This document shows, piece after piece, positions 1-12,135 of a stretch of 64,000 nt of DNA (positions are counted from its first letter, which is position 1; every line of letters starts with the position of its first letter). Position numbers and translations under genes: made by a program. The notes under the pieces were generated by a model. That model was given only the letters and a program-made list of their open reading frames with translations. It did no database searches and was not told the DNA's origin. Origin of the DNA: Allomyces arbusculus (taxonomy: Eukaryota > Blastocladiomycota > Blastocladiomycetes > Blastocladiales > Blastocladiaceae); contig JADHYV010000076.1 of the NCBI GenBank assembly GCA_027604705.1, positions 24,496-88,495 on the forward strand, in the 5' to 3' direction.

Positions 1-1
1 T

Positions 2-1064
2 AAGGCGACCAAGGAGCAGCTCGCGCGCGAGCTTGGGTTGACGACGCGCGTGGTCCAGGTGCGGTGTGATGTTTTTCGTGATTCACTGTCGACCGTGTAA
101 CTCATCGTTCGTGTCTTCATCCCTGCAGGTTTGGTTCCAGAACCAGCGCCAGTACCACCGCATCAAGATGAAGAAGAAGGCGCTGCAGCAGGAGCAGCAG
201 CAGGCCCAAGCTGTGCTGGTGCAGTCCTCGCCCTCGGCAATGCAAGATTTGACCAGCGTTTCGGCCTCCCCGCTGGCGGGGATTACCGGATCGGTCACCT
301 CGCCATTCATCTTGCCGCTGGCCAACTCGCCCGCGCAAACGCCGTCCACTGGCGCGTCACCAGCCGTGGGTCCCGCGCCGGGCATGACGCCACCCGTCGC
401 GCACCTGCAACTCAACCTGGGCGGCACGGGCCGGCGCAACTCGGCCCCGCCCTCGTTCTTTGGAATGCAGTTTGGCAGCATGTCGCCATCGCTCATGATG
501 CCGCCACCGCCAGCCACGCCCGCGTCGCCGTTCCCGCTCGAGCAGCAGCAGTGCGCAAGTCCCGCAATCATGGCCTCCGGCAATCTGGCGCTGCCGTCCA
601 TCGACTCTTTCTCATCGTCGTTCGATTATTCGGGCATGCCAGCGTGCCCGACAAGCACCACCATGGCCGCGACCTTGACGACGAGCACGTTCTCGGCGCC
701 GCCGGCGATCCCGTCGACGACGTTGCCGATGCCGGTGGACTTGCCGCTCGACTACGCGACTTTCACGACGTTGCTCGACAACCACACCGTGTCGGCCGCG
801 CCGACCGCGTCGTCGACGCTGGCTGTGGGTATCGTCGACACGGTTCCGATGGACACGTCGTTTGGGTCGTCGTTCCCAACCGCGACGTCGTCCTCGTTCG
901 TGCCCTCAGCCACGAACTACGTGACGCTCGACCACGCGCTCGGCATGCACAACACGACGTCGAGTCCGACGCCGGCCCTGGCGCAGCTGCGGCTGAACGA
1001 TTCGCCGGTCCCGGCGCACGCACAGCTCCCGCGCGTGCGATCCTTCTCGATGCATCAGTTCTAA
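2..1064 (+). CDS. Homeobox transcription factor, 3' part (5' end outside window)
   Basis: Two exons are visible, 2..58 and 129..1064, separated by a 70-nt phase-0 intron (donor gtgcgg, acceptor ctgcag). Exon 1 encodes the end of a homeodomain helix 2 and the turn. Exon 2 opens with the recognition helix VWFQNQRQYHRIKMKKK, so the intron splits helix 3 just before the invariant Trp48-Phe49-x-Asn51 core. Arg53 is kept, while position 52 is Gln instead of the usual Arg. The remaining ~290 residues are Gln-, then Pro/Ser/Thr/Ala-rich with no recognisable domain, typical of a transactivation tail. Role by family: sequence-specific nuclear DNA binding. The N-terminal half of the homeodomain and the start codon lie upstream of the window. 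An open frame starting at 66 begins inside the intron and is not the real start. Confidence 0.85.
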
Positions 1065-1286
1065 GCTGGTCTTGAACTGGATGTAATCGAAGTTGGCTGC
1101 ACGCATTTTTTATAGTGTATCCATAGCCCTCTTGCCACGACTTTTGTAGTTTTGGCTTTTGTTCTTGCACGTTCGGTAGTGTTGTTCGAGATTGCTTTGG
1201 GTGGAAGGCGTGGGGTGCTTGTTGATCGACGCTTCACTCTCCTGACCCAAAAGTCCCTCCTGTCATTTCGAAAAACGTGGACCCCC

Positions 1287-1292
1287 AATAAA
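1287..1292 (+). terminator. Candidate polyadenylation signal of the homeobox gene
   Basis: AATAAA lies 223 bases after the homeobox stop codon, in the short gap before the convergent TTLL gene. It is the only perfect AATAAA I noticed in this gap. Motif only, no transcript evidence. Confidence 0.4.
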
Positions 1293-1350
1293 GCGTTCCC
1301 CGCAACGCACCGCATCCATTGCCCTCTTCCTTCTCCACCCACTTTCATCC

Positions 1351-3520
1351 TTACCCGCGCCCCGCCGCCCGCGGCGACGCGCGCACGGGTACAGTCCATA
1401 GATGTGACCCCAGCATCCCACTCCCACTTCCAGTCCCTCCGCCCACCTTCCCTCCACCCCGCATCATCACTGCGCTCGCCCCGCCGGCCCCCACGCTCGC
1501 CGACGACGCCCTCCGCATCGGGGTATAACCCTCCCCACCCGTTTCCGGCAGGATCGCACCCAAATTACTCACACTCATCGACAATGTCGCCCGCGGCGGC
1601 GCTACCGGTCGAGGGCGCACGACTGGTGGGGTCCGCGGCAATTTCGCCGCGCTCGGGCGCGAGCGTGCGCGCGGGCTCGATGCGACAGCCGCAGTGGCGG
1701 CCGGTTTCCGAATGGGCGGCAAGTGCGGTTTAGAAGTGTCGGCCAGGTTCGCGCGCACGGCTTCCTTGCGCGCGCGGGTCGCGGCGGTCTCGGCGACAAC
1801 GAAAAGGGACTGTGCGGTGGTCAGGTAGGTCGCGTACCGCTCGGCGGTGGCCGGGTCCGAGGGGGGGTACACGCGCTCGAAGAGGCCGAGGTGTGCGGTT
1901 TCATATGCAGTCGCGGCGTCGAGCGGGTCGGACGGCGAGCAGTCGTCGGTGGCGGCAGGTGGTGCCGGCGACGGGTTGAGCGGCAGCAGTGGCGGTGCAG
2001 GGGAGTCGTCGGCCTCGTCTGCAGAGTCTGCGTCGGGATCGTTGTCCACGACGGTTGGTGCGGCCACGGGTTTGGGCGCGAGGCTAGTTGCCGCCAGTGG
2101 GGATGCGCCAGCCGCAGTTGTGTTGCTACCCGCGTAGAGCCGCTGCTTGGCCTGCTTGCGGTCGCGGCGCATCCACTTGCGCGGGTTGAGGCTCGTCGGG
2201 TTGAGCAGCCCGAAAATGTTTTCGAGCAGACCTTGCTTGAGCGTGTGGTCGACAGCTGTTTCGCAGCTGAGACTCGGTGAGTGGTTGATCTGCACATCGT
2301 GCAAGGTAGTGAGTGCGGCTCACGATCGAGGACGGGTGAGGAAAAGGCACACACCTCCAAGACAAATGGCCGCAGCTTATGGTCCAGGATCACGTCAAAG
2401 CCAAGAAGCTCAAAGCACAGGCTGCCGTCGCCGTTGGGTGTGCAGGTGCGGAAGACGCGCGCGAGCTCCGGTTGCACGGTCAGGATGCTTTTCGCGATGA
2501 TGTCTTTGATGCTCGTCCAGATCGCGCCGGTGCCGTCGTGGCCGAGCGAGTCGAGGTACTCGAGCGCCCAGGTGAGGGTCCTGGTGAAATGAGACGGGCG
2601 TGAGAGATGAGAATGTGCACGCGCATCGAAGCACTGATTTAGAGCGTACCGCTTGGATCCGCCGTCGGCTCCACCGTCGACAAACTTAGTGGACCGCTTG
2701 TTGACCGAGTAGTTGGTCAAGTGCATGCAGATCTGCGCCTGGTTGTCGAGGGCCGGCCCAGAGCCGTATGGCTCGGTCGCGAAACGCGCGAGCCCTTCCT
2801 TGTAGACGAACAGACGCAACGGGTCACACTGCGTGATGAGCGCGTAAACGCGCATGTCGAACTTGTACCCCTCGATGAGCAGCGGCTATATCGTTTGGTA
2901 AGGCGCTGTCAGATCCGGATGACAACTTCACCGCCACAAACCAAACGCCAATTCAGCGCGAACCGTACCCGCTCAATGTACTGCTGCACGACCATTTCGT
3001 ACTCGGGGTTGGTCTGGAACTCGGCCGGATCCGAGAACAGGTAAATGCCGATCCCACGCGACTTCGAATCGGGTTTTGCGATATACCAGCGCGGCGGGCG
3101 CCCTCGTGCCGCTCGTGCGCGTGCCCGCGCGCCGGCGAAAGCGGTAAACGCGACCGCATCGGTGCGCATGCACCATGTGCGGGGCCAAAAAGCGTACTCG
3201 TGCGGGAACTCGTTGCGCATCTTGGTGAGGTTGCGCGCGAGATAGTCCTTGTGGCACAGGTGGTGCATCGCCGGAAAGTGGTTGATGCGCTGCCAGGGGC
3301 GCATGTGTAGCAGCTGGTCGACGGTCACGACGCCGTCCTGCCACTGGATGGTCCAGTCGGTCGGGGACGTGGTGGCGGCAAGACCAATGCCCTCGCCGGC
3401 ACGTAGGACTGGACGGTAAAGTGGGTGGGTGGTGAGGATCGCGTGCCGCTGCTGTATTATATTGCCGTTATCAGGCTGGTCGGGAAGGAAGCGAACCGAC
3501 GGAGTGCTTTGTGTTCTCAA
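1351..3520 (-). CDS. Tubulin-tyrosine-ligase-like (TTLL) family protein, probable polyglutamylase
   Basis: Proposed exons 3520..2969, 2885..2635, 2580..2355 and 2289..1351 give 655 aa in one frame. Introns are 83, 54 and 65 nt; the 54-nt one is a multiple of three and would be silent if retained. TTL-domain landmarks appear in order: RPWQRINHFPAM, then KPDSKSRGIGIYLF (ATP-binding Lys and Gly loop), VVQQYIER joined to PLLIEGYKFDMRVYAL, MHLTNYSVNK, and FELLGFDVILD...FVLEINHSPSL. The family ligates Glu (or Tyr/Gly) to tubulin tails using ATP. The order and spacing of motifs fit glutamylating TTLLs better than TTL itself. The last ~250 residues are Ala/Pro/Ser-rich and unconserved. The start at 3520 is only the furthest in-frame ATG; another 5' exon is possible. 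The gene is convergent with the homeobox gene and divergent from the ubiquitin hydrolase. Confidence 0.85.
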
Positions 3521-4136
3521 CGTTGATGGTCGGTGTCCATTTCCGCTTCCTTGCGCTCGGGCTTATCGGGGACGTGGTCTGCTTGGATGGGTCGGCGTGG
3601 CGCGGGGTTGCAGCGTTGCCGGCCGTGATAATGGTTGAGCTGGATCTCTTGGCTGAAATCATTGTCAAGTATTTGGAGGAAAGGGAGTGAGGAGAGGGCC
3701 TGAGCGTGTCGCGCGTCGCACGTCTGTTGGTTCGAGTTGATGGGTACGGCGCTTTAAGCACCAATCGAGTGGCTTCTATCGTTATTGTTGGAATTGCATC
3801 GGGTCGTGCGCGATTGCCCGCGTCGTATGCCGCAACGAGGTCGCCGTCGACGATCACTAAGACCGTGAAAGCCGTGGAGGAGTTGTTGGACGCGGGACAG
3901 GCGCGAGACATAAGTACTACAGTCACGCGATTTCCACGCGACTTGGGTGTCGACAGCAGCTGCCTGGCCACACGCGCCTCTGACGCTCCCGTCGCGCTTC
4001 CCGATCGCTCCTGCAGCAAAAGCGCGTCGGATCACCAGGACGTCCTCGGGTGCAACTGCCCGCAGAGTGCAACCTTGAGGAATCAGTCTGACCGTTGTCG
4101 ACCGCGCTCGCAACCGCCCAGCAACGCCTCCTCACC
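3521..4136. promoter_or_regulatory. Divergent intergenic region between TTLL (-) and ubiquitin hydrolase (+)
   Basis: About 0.6 kb between two outward-facing starts. It should contain both promoters and possibly an unrecognised 5' exon of the TTLL gene. An open frame on the minus strand (3471..4019) has no recognisable domain. I see no TATA box in a convincing position. Confidence 0.4.
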
Positions 4137-5320
4137 ATGGCCGAAAAGACAGCTTGGGTCCCGCTCGAGTCGAATCCTGAAGTAACAACCCTCTTTAATC
4201 ATTCCCGAAATGGCAACAACGCGTTCTCTTCCACGAAACTGACTGGATTGCGCCCTTGTGCAAATATTGATCGTTGCGGCCCTTGCTCTCCTTTTGATCA
4301 TACGCGACACGGCCCGCGTTCTCCTCAATGAACAGGTGTTGAACGAGGTCCGCGTTTTTTCCGCGCTCAAAGATGCTTGGCCACCGAAGACTGACTTGCA
4401 GAACCTGTTCACGTGCAAGTTTGTCACCAAGCTCGGCGTGCCACAGGACTGGGCTTTTTGCGACGTCTTTGGCCTTGATGTACGCACCTGATCACAGAAT
4501 CGGTGCGCAATTCACTGTCTGACGCCTTTCCCGTCCAGCCCGAGCTGCTGGCCATGGTCCCCCCCGCTATTGCCGTGATCTTGCTCTTTCCAATCACGGA
4601 AAAAGTACATTTTCTCCAGGTGTCGGTTCCATGGTTCTGCTCCTCATCTTCCACCTCTCGCTGCTCGCGTAGTACGAAGCGTACCGCAAATCCGAAGACC
4701 AGCGCCTGCTCGCGTCGCCTCCCACAGTCCCGGGTTCGGCCTATTTTCTCAAGCAAACGATCGGCAACGCCTGTGGCACCATCGCAGTCCTGCACTCGGT
4801 GCTCAACAATGCCGACCTGCTTCCGCTCGCTGGCACGCCGCTCGGCCAGATCCTGACCACGACCAAGACCATGACGCCGCAGGAGCGCGCCAATGCGCTC
4901 GAGCACAACACGGCACGTTTCTTCTCCACCCGGTTTTCTGCTCAAATGATGCGAATCGCTGACGGTTGACCGGTTCCGTTGCAGGACATTGCCAATGCAC
5001 ACTCGCAAGTCGCTCAGCTGGGCCAAACCGCGGCGCCGTCGGCCGACGCGGACGTGGACCTGCACTTTGTCGCGTTTGTTGGGGTCGAGGGCCAGCTGCT
5101 CGAACTCGATGGCCGCCGCCCGTTCCCGATCCCGCATGGGCCCTTGGGCGACCAGTCGCTGCTCGAGGTATGGTTTTAAATCGAGTTCCGCTGGCGGTAT
5201 CCAAACTCACATCGCTTGGATGGTTGCGGATAGAATGTGGCGCGCGTCGTTCGCGAGTTCATCCAGCGCGACCCGGACAACCTCCAGTTCAACCTGATTG
5301 CACTTGCTCAGGCCGAGTGA
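4137..5320 (+). CDS. YUH1: Ubiquitin carboxyl-terminal hydrolase, UCH-L1/L3 (Yuh1) family
   Basis: Exons 4137..4181, 4402..4479, 4539..4604, 4673..4912, 4985..5167 and 5234..5320 join to 232 aa, almost exactly the length of human UCHL3 (230). The peptidase C12 catalytic set is complete: Gln91 and Cys97 in [11 protein letters not shown], His170 in VDLHFVAF, Asp185 in [12 protein letters not shown]. These match UCHL3 Cys95/His169/Asp184 in spacing. The enzyme hydrolyses small adducts from the ubiquitin (or Nedd8) C-terminus in the cytosol. Intron 1 is long for this window (220 nt). Intron 4 (4913..4984) only keeps frame if its donor is GC (ACG|GCACGT) with acceptor ttgcag. The start ATG 4137 gives the family-typical beginning with Trp-Val-Pro-Leu-Glu near residue 7. 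An upstream TTG-initiated extension was not used. Confidence 0.93.
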
Positions 5321-6236
5321 TAGCGGGCAAGCATTGCTTGTTGACATTTGTTCTCGTTGATTCCAACATGGTTGTCATTTCATTTTGGGCGGGCGCAGCG
5401 GCCATCTGGCGATGCTGCTTCTGATCAGATGCTCATCGGACGTTGCAAAACACGGTCACAACACCCGGTCGCTTGGATGCGGGCCGATGCAGGCGCGGGT
5501 CGATGCTCGACTTGCTCCACTCTGTGCGGCGCGAAATTCCGATGCAATTGCTGGTGGTAGATGGAGAATGGCATGCCATGTTTTCGGCGCTCTCATATAT
5601 GGAAATATTGGAAAGAGTCTGCCTGCACATGGCCAGCACATTGCTCACATACAAGCGTCACAATCTGAGCCGTGCTGAACTTGCTCTCCCCAGGTCCTCG
5701 TGTGACCGTATCGCGCAGTGGTGTTGAAGAATCGCTGAGTGATCTATTTTGCTGTTCTTCTCGATACCGCCGCTCTTTGAGTGTCGGTCAGAAGTATCTG
5801 TATCCGCATCGGCTTGCGCGCATCTATTTACCCGCACGCAGAAAACGAACGGCGAATGCCTGACCGCAGATTAGTTTCTAGACAATGGACGAAAAGTGTG
5901 AGCGTTGTTCTGGACACATGGGCAGGGATTGACAGACTGTGGGCCATGGATCGTCGTTGCGGTATGGAGCAGCGCCATGTGGCGGGCCCCAGCTCCCGGA
6001 AATAGGAATCGAGCCGGGCTTCTTCGGTTGCTGGCAACACGATCGACCTGCACCCCCGGCAAACCTTCACTGTCATTCTTGTCAATCGCTGGCATTTGTC
6101 CACGGTCGAGACGACTGCAGTTAAAGAAGGAGCGCCAGAACCGACCCAAGATCCGTGTCCAAGCTTGTCACAACGTCAGCCCGCCCGAGCTCGCTTTGCA
6201 CGCGGGCTACCACGCCCCCACTTGCCATTGTAAATC
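5321..6236. other. Gene-free stretch before family-A gene 1
   Basis: About 0.9 kb with only short, unconserved open frames on both strands. It presumably holds the 3' UTR of the ubiquitin hydrolase and the promoter of the next gene. I see no repeat or RNA gene in it. Confidence 0.4.
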
Positions 6237-9120
6237 ATGGAATCGGAGATTCTCCTTGGTCCCGTCGAGTTTGCCGTCTGGCAGACCATGACGCGCTACG
6301 TTGCCGTGGCCATTGTCGTGCGGCTCGTCTACCTGGCTGTATTTGTGCGCCGTCCCGGTTTCTTGCTCGCTGTCGAACTCGATCCAGCCAGTGCCATTGC
6401 GTCATTCGTGCGGTTCGCGACAAGGCGGCCCTCCGCGATTCGCGACATGTCTGAGCTGCTTCTCGCCACCAGTTTGCTCCTGCTCGCCCTGGTCGGTGTG
6501 TTTGTCGACTTTGCCCTGTCGACGGCCTTTTCCGCATACCAGCAAAACCGGCAAGTGCGCGTGGTTTGGGTGCGGCCAACGAATGCCACGGCGCGCCCCT
6601 GGGTGCCTCTGGAACAATACGGTCAAGCTGCGCCGCGACACGCGGCGAACACGATTCTCCAGGCCATGATCAAGGACAAGCTCGGCAACGAGACGATCTG
6701 GGTCGAGACCGTTGGCACGTTGACCGAGGCCGAGATCATGTCCATGCAGTTTGACGACCAGTGTGGTGGAGGAAGAGCAAGTGGTGTGGAAGCATTGGCA
6801 CACGCCACCGGTGATCTTGATGAAGCCGTGATCAGTGGAACCGGTTTGGTGGCCGTGCGCATGGACACGGACGCGTCGCAGCACGGGACAGCTATGCTCG
6901 GGCATGTACGTTGTTGATGAACGTTGTTCATGTTTGCGTATCGTTCATGGTTGGCTGACACTGTTGTTAACCCAGAAAACTCGACTCTACGCCGTTGATT
7001 GGAGTGATGACGCTAGCCGGTCGACCATGATCCTGCCCGTACCCGTCACCCGACTCGCCGAGAGCCCGGGCCGTCTTGACGCCACGATGCCCGCCACGGC
7101 CGCGTTGCAGCGCTACGGTGTCGCTGCGGTCGGCGCCTTCATGAACTCTTACCACATGGAATGCGGCCTTTCGCCTACCGAAGTGGACGAGTGGATCAAA
7201 GTGCGCACGGCGGCACCACGGTCGCCAAAAGGGCCGTATTCCGTGGCGCCTGATCTCGACCCATCGACGGCCAGGACTTCGTCGTCGGACCCGCGACCGA
7301 GTCGGCCCATCGCGCTGCAGTACATGGACTACACGCAAGTCAGCACCATGGGCCGGCAGGGCGAGGAAAGTACGGCGGGCACCGTGACGGCGGTCTTGGC
7401 ATCACTCGATCCAGAGCGCACGTCGCGCGGCGAATTCGAGTTTGTCACGTTCGGCTCGCTCACGGCCACGACCAAGACGTCGATCAAGGTGGCCTCGCTT
7501 GTGACCGTGTCGGAGGCGCTCGTCGCGGCGGGAAGGTTCTCGTCGAATCGATTGACGACGCAGATCGCGCTCACGTCCATCAATCAGACGTGCTCGCCAT
7601 CGCCCGACGCGGTTGGTTCGTTCAAGGTTGGCACGACGATTAGGCCGACGGATCAGGAGAGCGCGTCGGGGTACGCAGTCGCGTCGTCGCGCCGCCCGTT
7701 TGCGTGGTCTGCACGGGACACGGTTTCGGGTGCCTCACTTTGCCGACTCGACGTGACGGGCCTTGGATCGACCCGGCTCATTGACGTCAATGGCACGCAA
7801 AGTGCTGCGACGGACGTGCGGCAGACGATGCAGTACTTGACGGGCGCGCAAGTGTGCCGGGTGGTCGTGCGCAACTTCAAGAGCCCGAGCGACCTCTCTT
7901 CCTCTGGCTCGACGGCCATGGCGCGACGCGGCGACTTTGTCGTTGCCGCGCAGGTCGTCAACCACCATGTGAACTACCGGGTGCGGTGCATGGAACCGTC
8001 GGTCATGGCCGATGCGGTCGAGCAAATGAAGTTGGATCCGGCGAGCCGAACTGAACCGCGCCCGCTTCTGACCATGGGTATGTTGTCGCGGTGGTGGGGG
8101 CCCGACTCGGTCGCCGACAACGGGTTCGCGGACGAATCGCGGACGGGCTGGGTGCAGATTCGCATGGACGTGGCCAATTCCGGTGGCCTCGTCGCTGACG
8201 GATCAGCGTCGTACCCGTCATGGACCGATCCAGACGGGCCGCAGCAGTATTCGATGAACGCGGTGCGTGTTGACAAGTGGGAAGTGGTCGGGTCGCTTGC
8301 GCTCGTTGTCGCCCTCGTCGTCCTCGGCTTTTTGCGGCGGCTGCCCATGCTTTATGACACGGTCGTCATGCAGCTCTTCCTCTACCCGGACCTGCGTCGG
8401 GTTCACGACCGAACGAGCAAGTCGCTCCCCACCGCACCCAGCGCCCTGTTAGAGCCGTTTCACCACCCAGCGAGTGCCGGCCGTGTGGACCGGCACATGC
8501 TCGTTGAGGACCTGACCTTCAAGGCGACGCTGGTCCTGATCGAGTATCCCGCTGGCATGGATCCGGTCGCGGCCATGGCGGCACCTTGGTCCGATACACG
8601 TCCACCTGTGGCGTTTGACGTGCAATTTGTGCACGCCAATCAACGCCAAGTGTGGACGCCGTTTGGCTCGCTTCCGCTCCCGCATCGCACTGCGTCGTCG
8701 CTGCGGCCGTGGGCGTCGTTTGCGCGCTGGATGGCGTCGTGGGTGCATCGTCGGCCACCGTCGCGTGCGTTCCCGCGCGTCGAGGCGCAACGGGGGCTTC
8801 GACGAACATTTGGCTGGCGCGGCGAGGATAGTGCCGAGCCGGTGCCGGCCAATTCGCCGTGGCCGGCGCATCAACGTGATTCGGCCATGGCCTGGGGCAC
8901 GAAAGACAACATGGCGCTGGCCTCGCCACGATTGACGACCACCACGATGACGCGCCCCGATTTAGATCCGTCGGTCATGCCCGTCGTGCTCCTCGTGTCA
9001 AACAATTACAGCACGATCAAGAAGCGCATGCATGAGCGATTTGAAGAGCTTAACTCGTCGGCTGGAACGCGCAGCAGTCATTTGTGGGACACCAGTGATC
9101 CGATCCCGTCTTGCATGTAA
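6237..9120 (+). CDS. Family A protein 1: large three-TM membrane protein, function unknown
   Basis: Two exons, 6237..6905 and 6976..9120 (70-nt phase-0 intron, GTACGT donor), encode 937 aa. I do not recognise the family. Visible: a hydrophobic segment at about residues 15-37, a second at 72-95, a long Ser/Thr-rich middle (about 95-655) with some Asn-x-Ser/Thr sites, a third membrane segment near 657-680 (VVGSLALVVALVVLGF), and a cytosol-type tail. The tail begins RRLPMLYDTVVMQLFLYPDL and contains a conserved block EDLTFKATLVLIEYPAGMD. A full paralogue lies at 23144-26163 and a dead inverted copy at 21516-21930. The middle and the blocks around TM3 are best conserved between copies, so the protein is under constraint. 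A plasma-membrane or vacuolar sensor or adhesin is possible, but that is inference from topology alone. The stop is 117 bases from the convergent stop of lipase copy 1. Confidence 0.75.
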
Positions 9121-9158
9121 ATATAGTACCTTCCCGTCGTCTGATCAACACCTTGCCG

Positions 9159-9170
9159 CCCCCCCCCCCC
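9159..9170 (+). repeat. Poly-C run (12)
   Basis: Uninterrupted C homopolymer in the short gap between the convergent stops of family-A gene 1 and lipase copy 1. Confidence 0.9.
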
Positions 9171-9237
9171 TCCCTCACTCTGTCTCCCACTCGGCCGCAA
9201 TGATTGCGAGAAGACACTGGTATATAATGCACTATCT

Positions 9238-12135
9238 TCAAGAATCCACACTCATAGCATCGGTATCGCTCGCGAGCCACGCCTGCAGCGCCTTCTCATA
9301 GGCGATGGGCATGTGGTCCGCGAACATGCCTGCCTTGATTGCCAGCTGCGCAAACTGCTCTGTGTCGGACCGCTCAATGATCGGCACGCGCTGCGCCTGC
9401 GACCGGTCCGACGCGGAGGACCACGCTGAACTCGTCGATGATTCTGAGCTCCCTCGGTGGCGGTCGTCTGCCGATGCTGATTGTGATAATGCCGCCGAGC
9501 CCCGCTCGTGCAACGGAATCGACTCGCCCATTGCGTCAGCTGCAGCATCCGACGCGCTGGACCGCGGCTCTGCCAGGGAACCAAACTGGGGCGACACAGT
9601 TGCGGCCTCACCGATCGGGTCAGAGCCCGCGGGCGACATGCCCCGGCATTCGTCTCCGGGCGACACGTGCCGGATGTGGTAGACGGTCCCGGCCACATAG
9701 AGCTTTGGGTTGATGTTTGACTCGGCGAGAGCGGCGCGCGCGTGCGTGATCGCGTCAAACATGCGCTGCACTGACGGCTTGTTGATCCAGTTCTTCTTCG
9801 TCAGGATCTGTTGGGAGCAATTGATCAGTTACCTACCCGCATCGCTTGTCGCAAGTTGAAGCGCCAGCAAAAAGCAAGTCATGCACACCTTGAGAATCTC
9901 TGTCGCGTGGTTCTCCACCTGCGCAATCGCGGCGAGCAGCGACGTGCGCAGATCCACGACCGAACCGTACGACAGCCGCGACACAACATCGTTGTCCAAG
10001 GCAAACGATTCGATCAAGTGGGCATATCGTCGGGCAAGGTTCAGCGAGCACGAAGGCGGTGGTGCGAATGCGTAGCACTTGAGCTGGAGCGTAGGCTGGA
10101 TCTCGCGTAAGTGCGGTAGTTGTCGGTCGGCGAGCAGCATCGTCAAGAGCGATGCGGTACCGCCGCCGAGCGAGTGGCCGACAATCACGAGCTTGTCGGG
10201 CTTGTACAGCTCGATCCAGGTGCGAAGGGGCGCATCGAGGGTGGTGGCGAGCCACTCGGCCGCGACCTGCTCGGGAAAGAGTTCTGGTCAGCAACGGGTG
10301 GGATGTGGAGAAGGCGCGGTGGAGAATCCACGCTGCACGCACCTTGATCCCGCGATGCACGAGGCCGTCACCCATGCGGCTGTATTCGCAGACGAGGTCG
10401 GTAATCGCGTCCATGGTGCTCAAAGTGCTAAGATCGAGCCAAGCAGTGATCAGGGCGCAACTCAAAAATAGAATACCAGATGCAAACGAGTCCAGAACGC
10501 ACCCTCGAATCGAGACGACAATCGCATTCTCGCTCCGGTCGCGGGCGACAAAGAAGCACGGCTGAAACACGTCACGCGCCGAAAGCTGCTTGGCCAAAAT
10601 GTCCCGTTTGGCGATGTGCGGCAGGTGCGTTGCGATAGTTCTTTTGTCGCTCGGGATTTTGGACGACTTGCCAAAGGCAACGAGTCCGAGCCACCCGTAC
10701 GCCGCCGATGCGTCTGAAAGAGCCAAAGTCAAGTGCTGTGAGCGATCATTCAAGAAAATTGAGCTGGTGATCAGGCTGCAGACGTACACTTCTTGAAATG
10801 AAGTGTCGACGAAAAGAAAGAGCGGTCCGTGATCGCGTCGAAGGTGCGCGGTCTGTCGACAAGAATTAATGGAATGAGACGATTAGCCAAATTAGCATGT
10901 GCTTCAAGTGCGAAGGACGCATGGTATCAAACACGCACTGGTCGATGCTGAGGAAATACCGTTGCAGCAAGAGCATCCCGCACACCCACTCGAGTGGTGA
11001 CACCGTGTCGACGCCTTGCCCGAATACGGTGAGCAGGCGGTTGACGGAGCCCAGCATTTCGCGCGTCGTCTTGGACAGCGCAACGACCCGCAACGCGCCT
11101 TCGAGAACTGCAGCGCCGACATGTGGCACGTCGTGCGGCGACAGGAGGCTCTCGATCGTCTTGTCGTGCGCAATCGCATCCAGCGACTGCGACTGGTAGA
11201 GAACAACGACCTCGATGAACCCGAGCGGGACCGGCGTCGTGGGGCTGAACGCGCTTGCGGACGATGCCTTGGTCGACACGTCGACGACCCTCGGACTAGC
11301 CGACACGAGTGGCGCCGGGCCATGGCGGTGCGGGCCGTGCGAGAATGGTTGGCGGGAGGGTGCGTCGCGGTGGTGAAAAATGGGGAGCCGCAGCTTGGTT
11401 TTGAACGACGACAAAGACGAGATGCGGCACCCAGCGCGGCCAACGTGCAGGTCAGGGATAAAGATGCGCTCGTCCATGGCGTCGAGCTAGACAAAATTGA
11501 TCATTTTCGTCATCAGCAACAAGTGCAGCCGAGACGCACAACCCGCTGAGCACCCCGCAATTACTTCCGTACCTGAATCGACGAGAACAGCTGCGAATGG
11601 TAGGATACCGTGAAATCAAACTTGTCGTCCCAGTACCAGGCACGCCCGGCCGCCGACTGTTCATCGGGTTTCTCGCGCACAAACGTTGCAAATGATCTGT
11701 CACCGACAGTGACGCGGACGAACGGTGACGAAGGGCGAGTCGCTGCGTTCAAAAACAGGTGCCGAAGCCGGACTCGTAGCAATCCTATACGTTGCAAACC
11801 GCAGCGCTCAATAAGCCCAAAAGGAACAGCATCAAGGCCAAGGAACAGCTCTGAAAAATGAACTCTCGAAACGGCGCCAACGAACCTGGTGGGAGAGTGT
11901 GTTGCGGCAACGTAGCAGGCGCAATGCCCGGGATCTCGCAGCTTCGCTTGGGCTCGGTCTGGACCACCTCGACGATGAGATGCGTGCTGCATTTCGGGAC
12001 CGCGGCGGCCGGTGATGGCGAGCGTTCCGCCATGCTTGATCGCGACCCTGCATCGTCACGCGGGTCCAGAACGCTCTTCGTCCCCAACGGTTTGGGGGCA
12101 TGCGTGACGGGAAGGCAACAGTCAATCGAGGGCAT
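9238..12135 (-). CDS. C2-domain + class-3 lipase (sn-1 diacylglycerol-lipase-like), copy 1
   Basis: Eight exons: 12135..11886, 11784..11573, 11486..10939, 10852..10788, 10713..10503, 10427..10343, 10266..9889, 9807..9238 (772 aa). Every junction is phase-consistent and placed identically in copy 2. The N-terminus carries a C2-like module (LLRVRLRHLFLN ... SPFVRVTVGD ... WYWDDKFDFTVSYHSQLF). The lipase core runs ENAIVVSIRGTLSTMDAITDL, then the nucleophile elbow VIVGHSLGGGTASLL (catalytic Ser in GHSLG), then LKCYAFAPPPSCSLNLA and DNDVVSRLSYGSVVDLR, where the Asp of DNDVVSRLS is the likely acid. The IRGTLSxxDAxTDL and GHSLGGG blocks match diacylglycerol lipases, so hydrolysis of sn-1 acyl esters of diacylglycerol at a membrane is the likely reaction. 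I see no four-TM N-terminus as in animal DAGLs; the C2 module may replace it. The start is uncertain because conserved sequence continues upstream. Confidence 0.85.

Noticed and set aside
3471-4019. 182-aa minus-strand frame as first exon of the TTLL gene
   Set aside because: No similarity to TTL domains and no convincing splice connection to the next exon.
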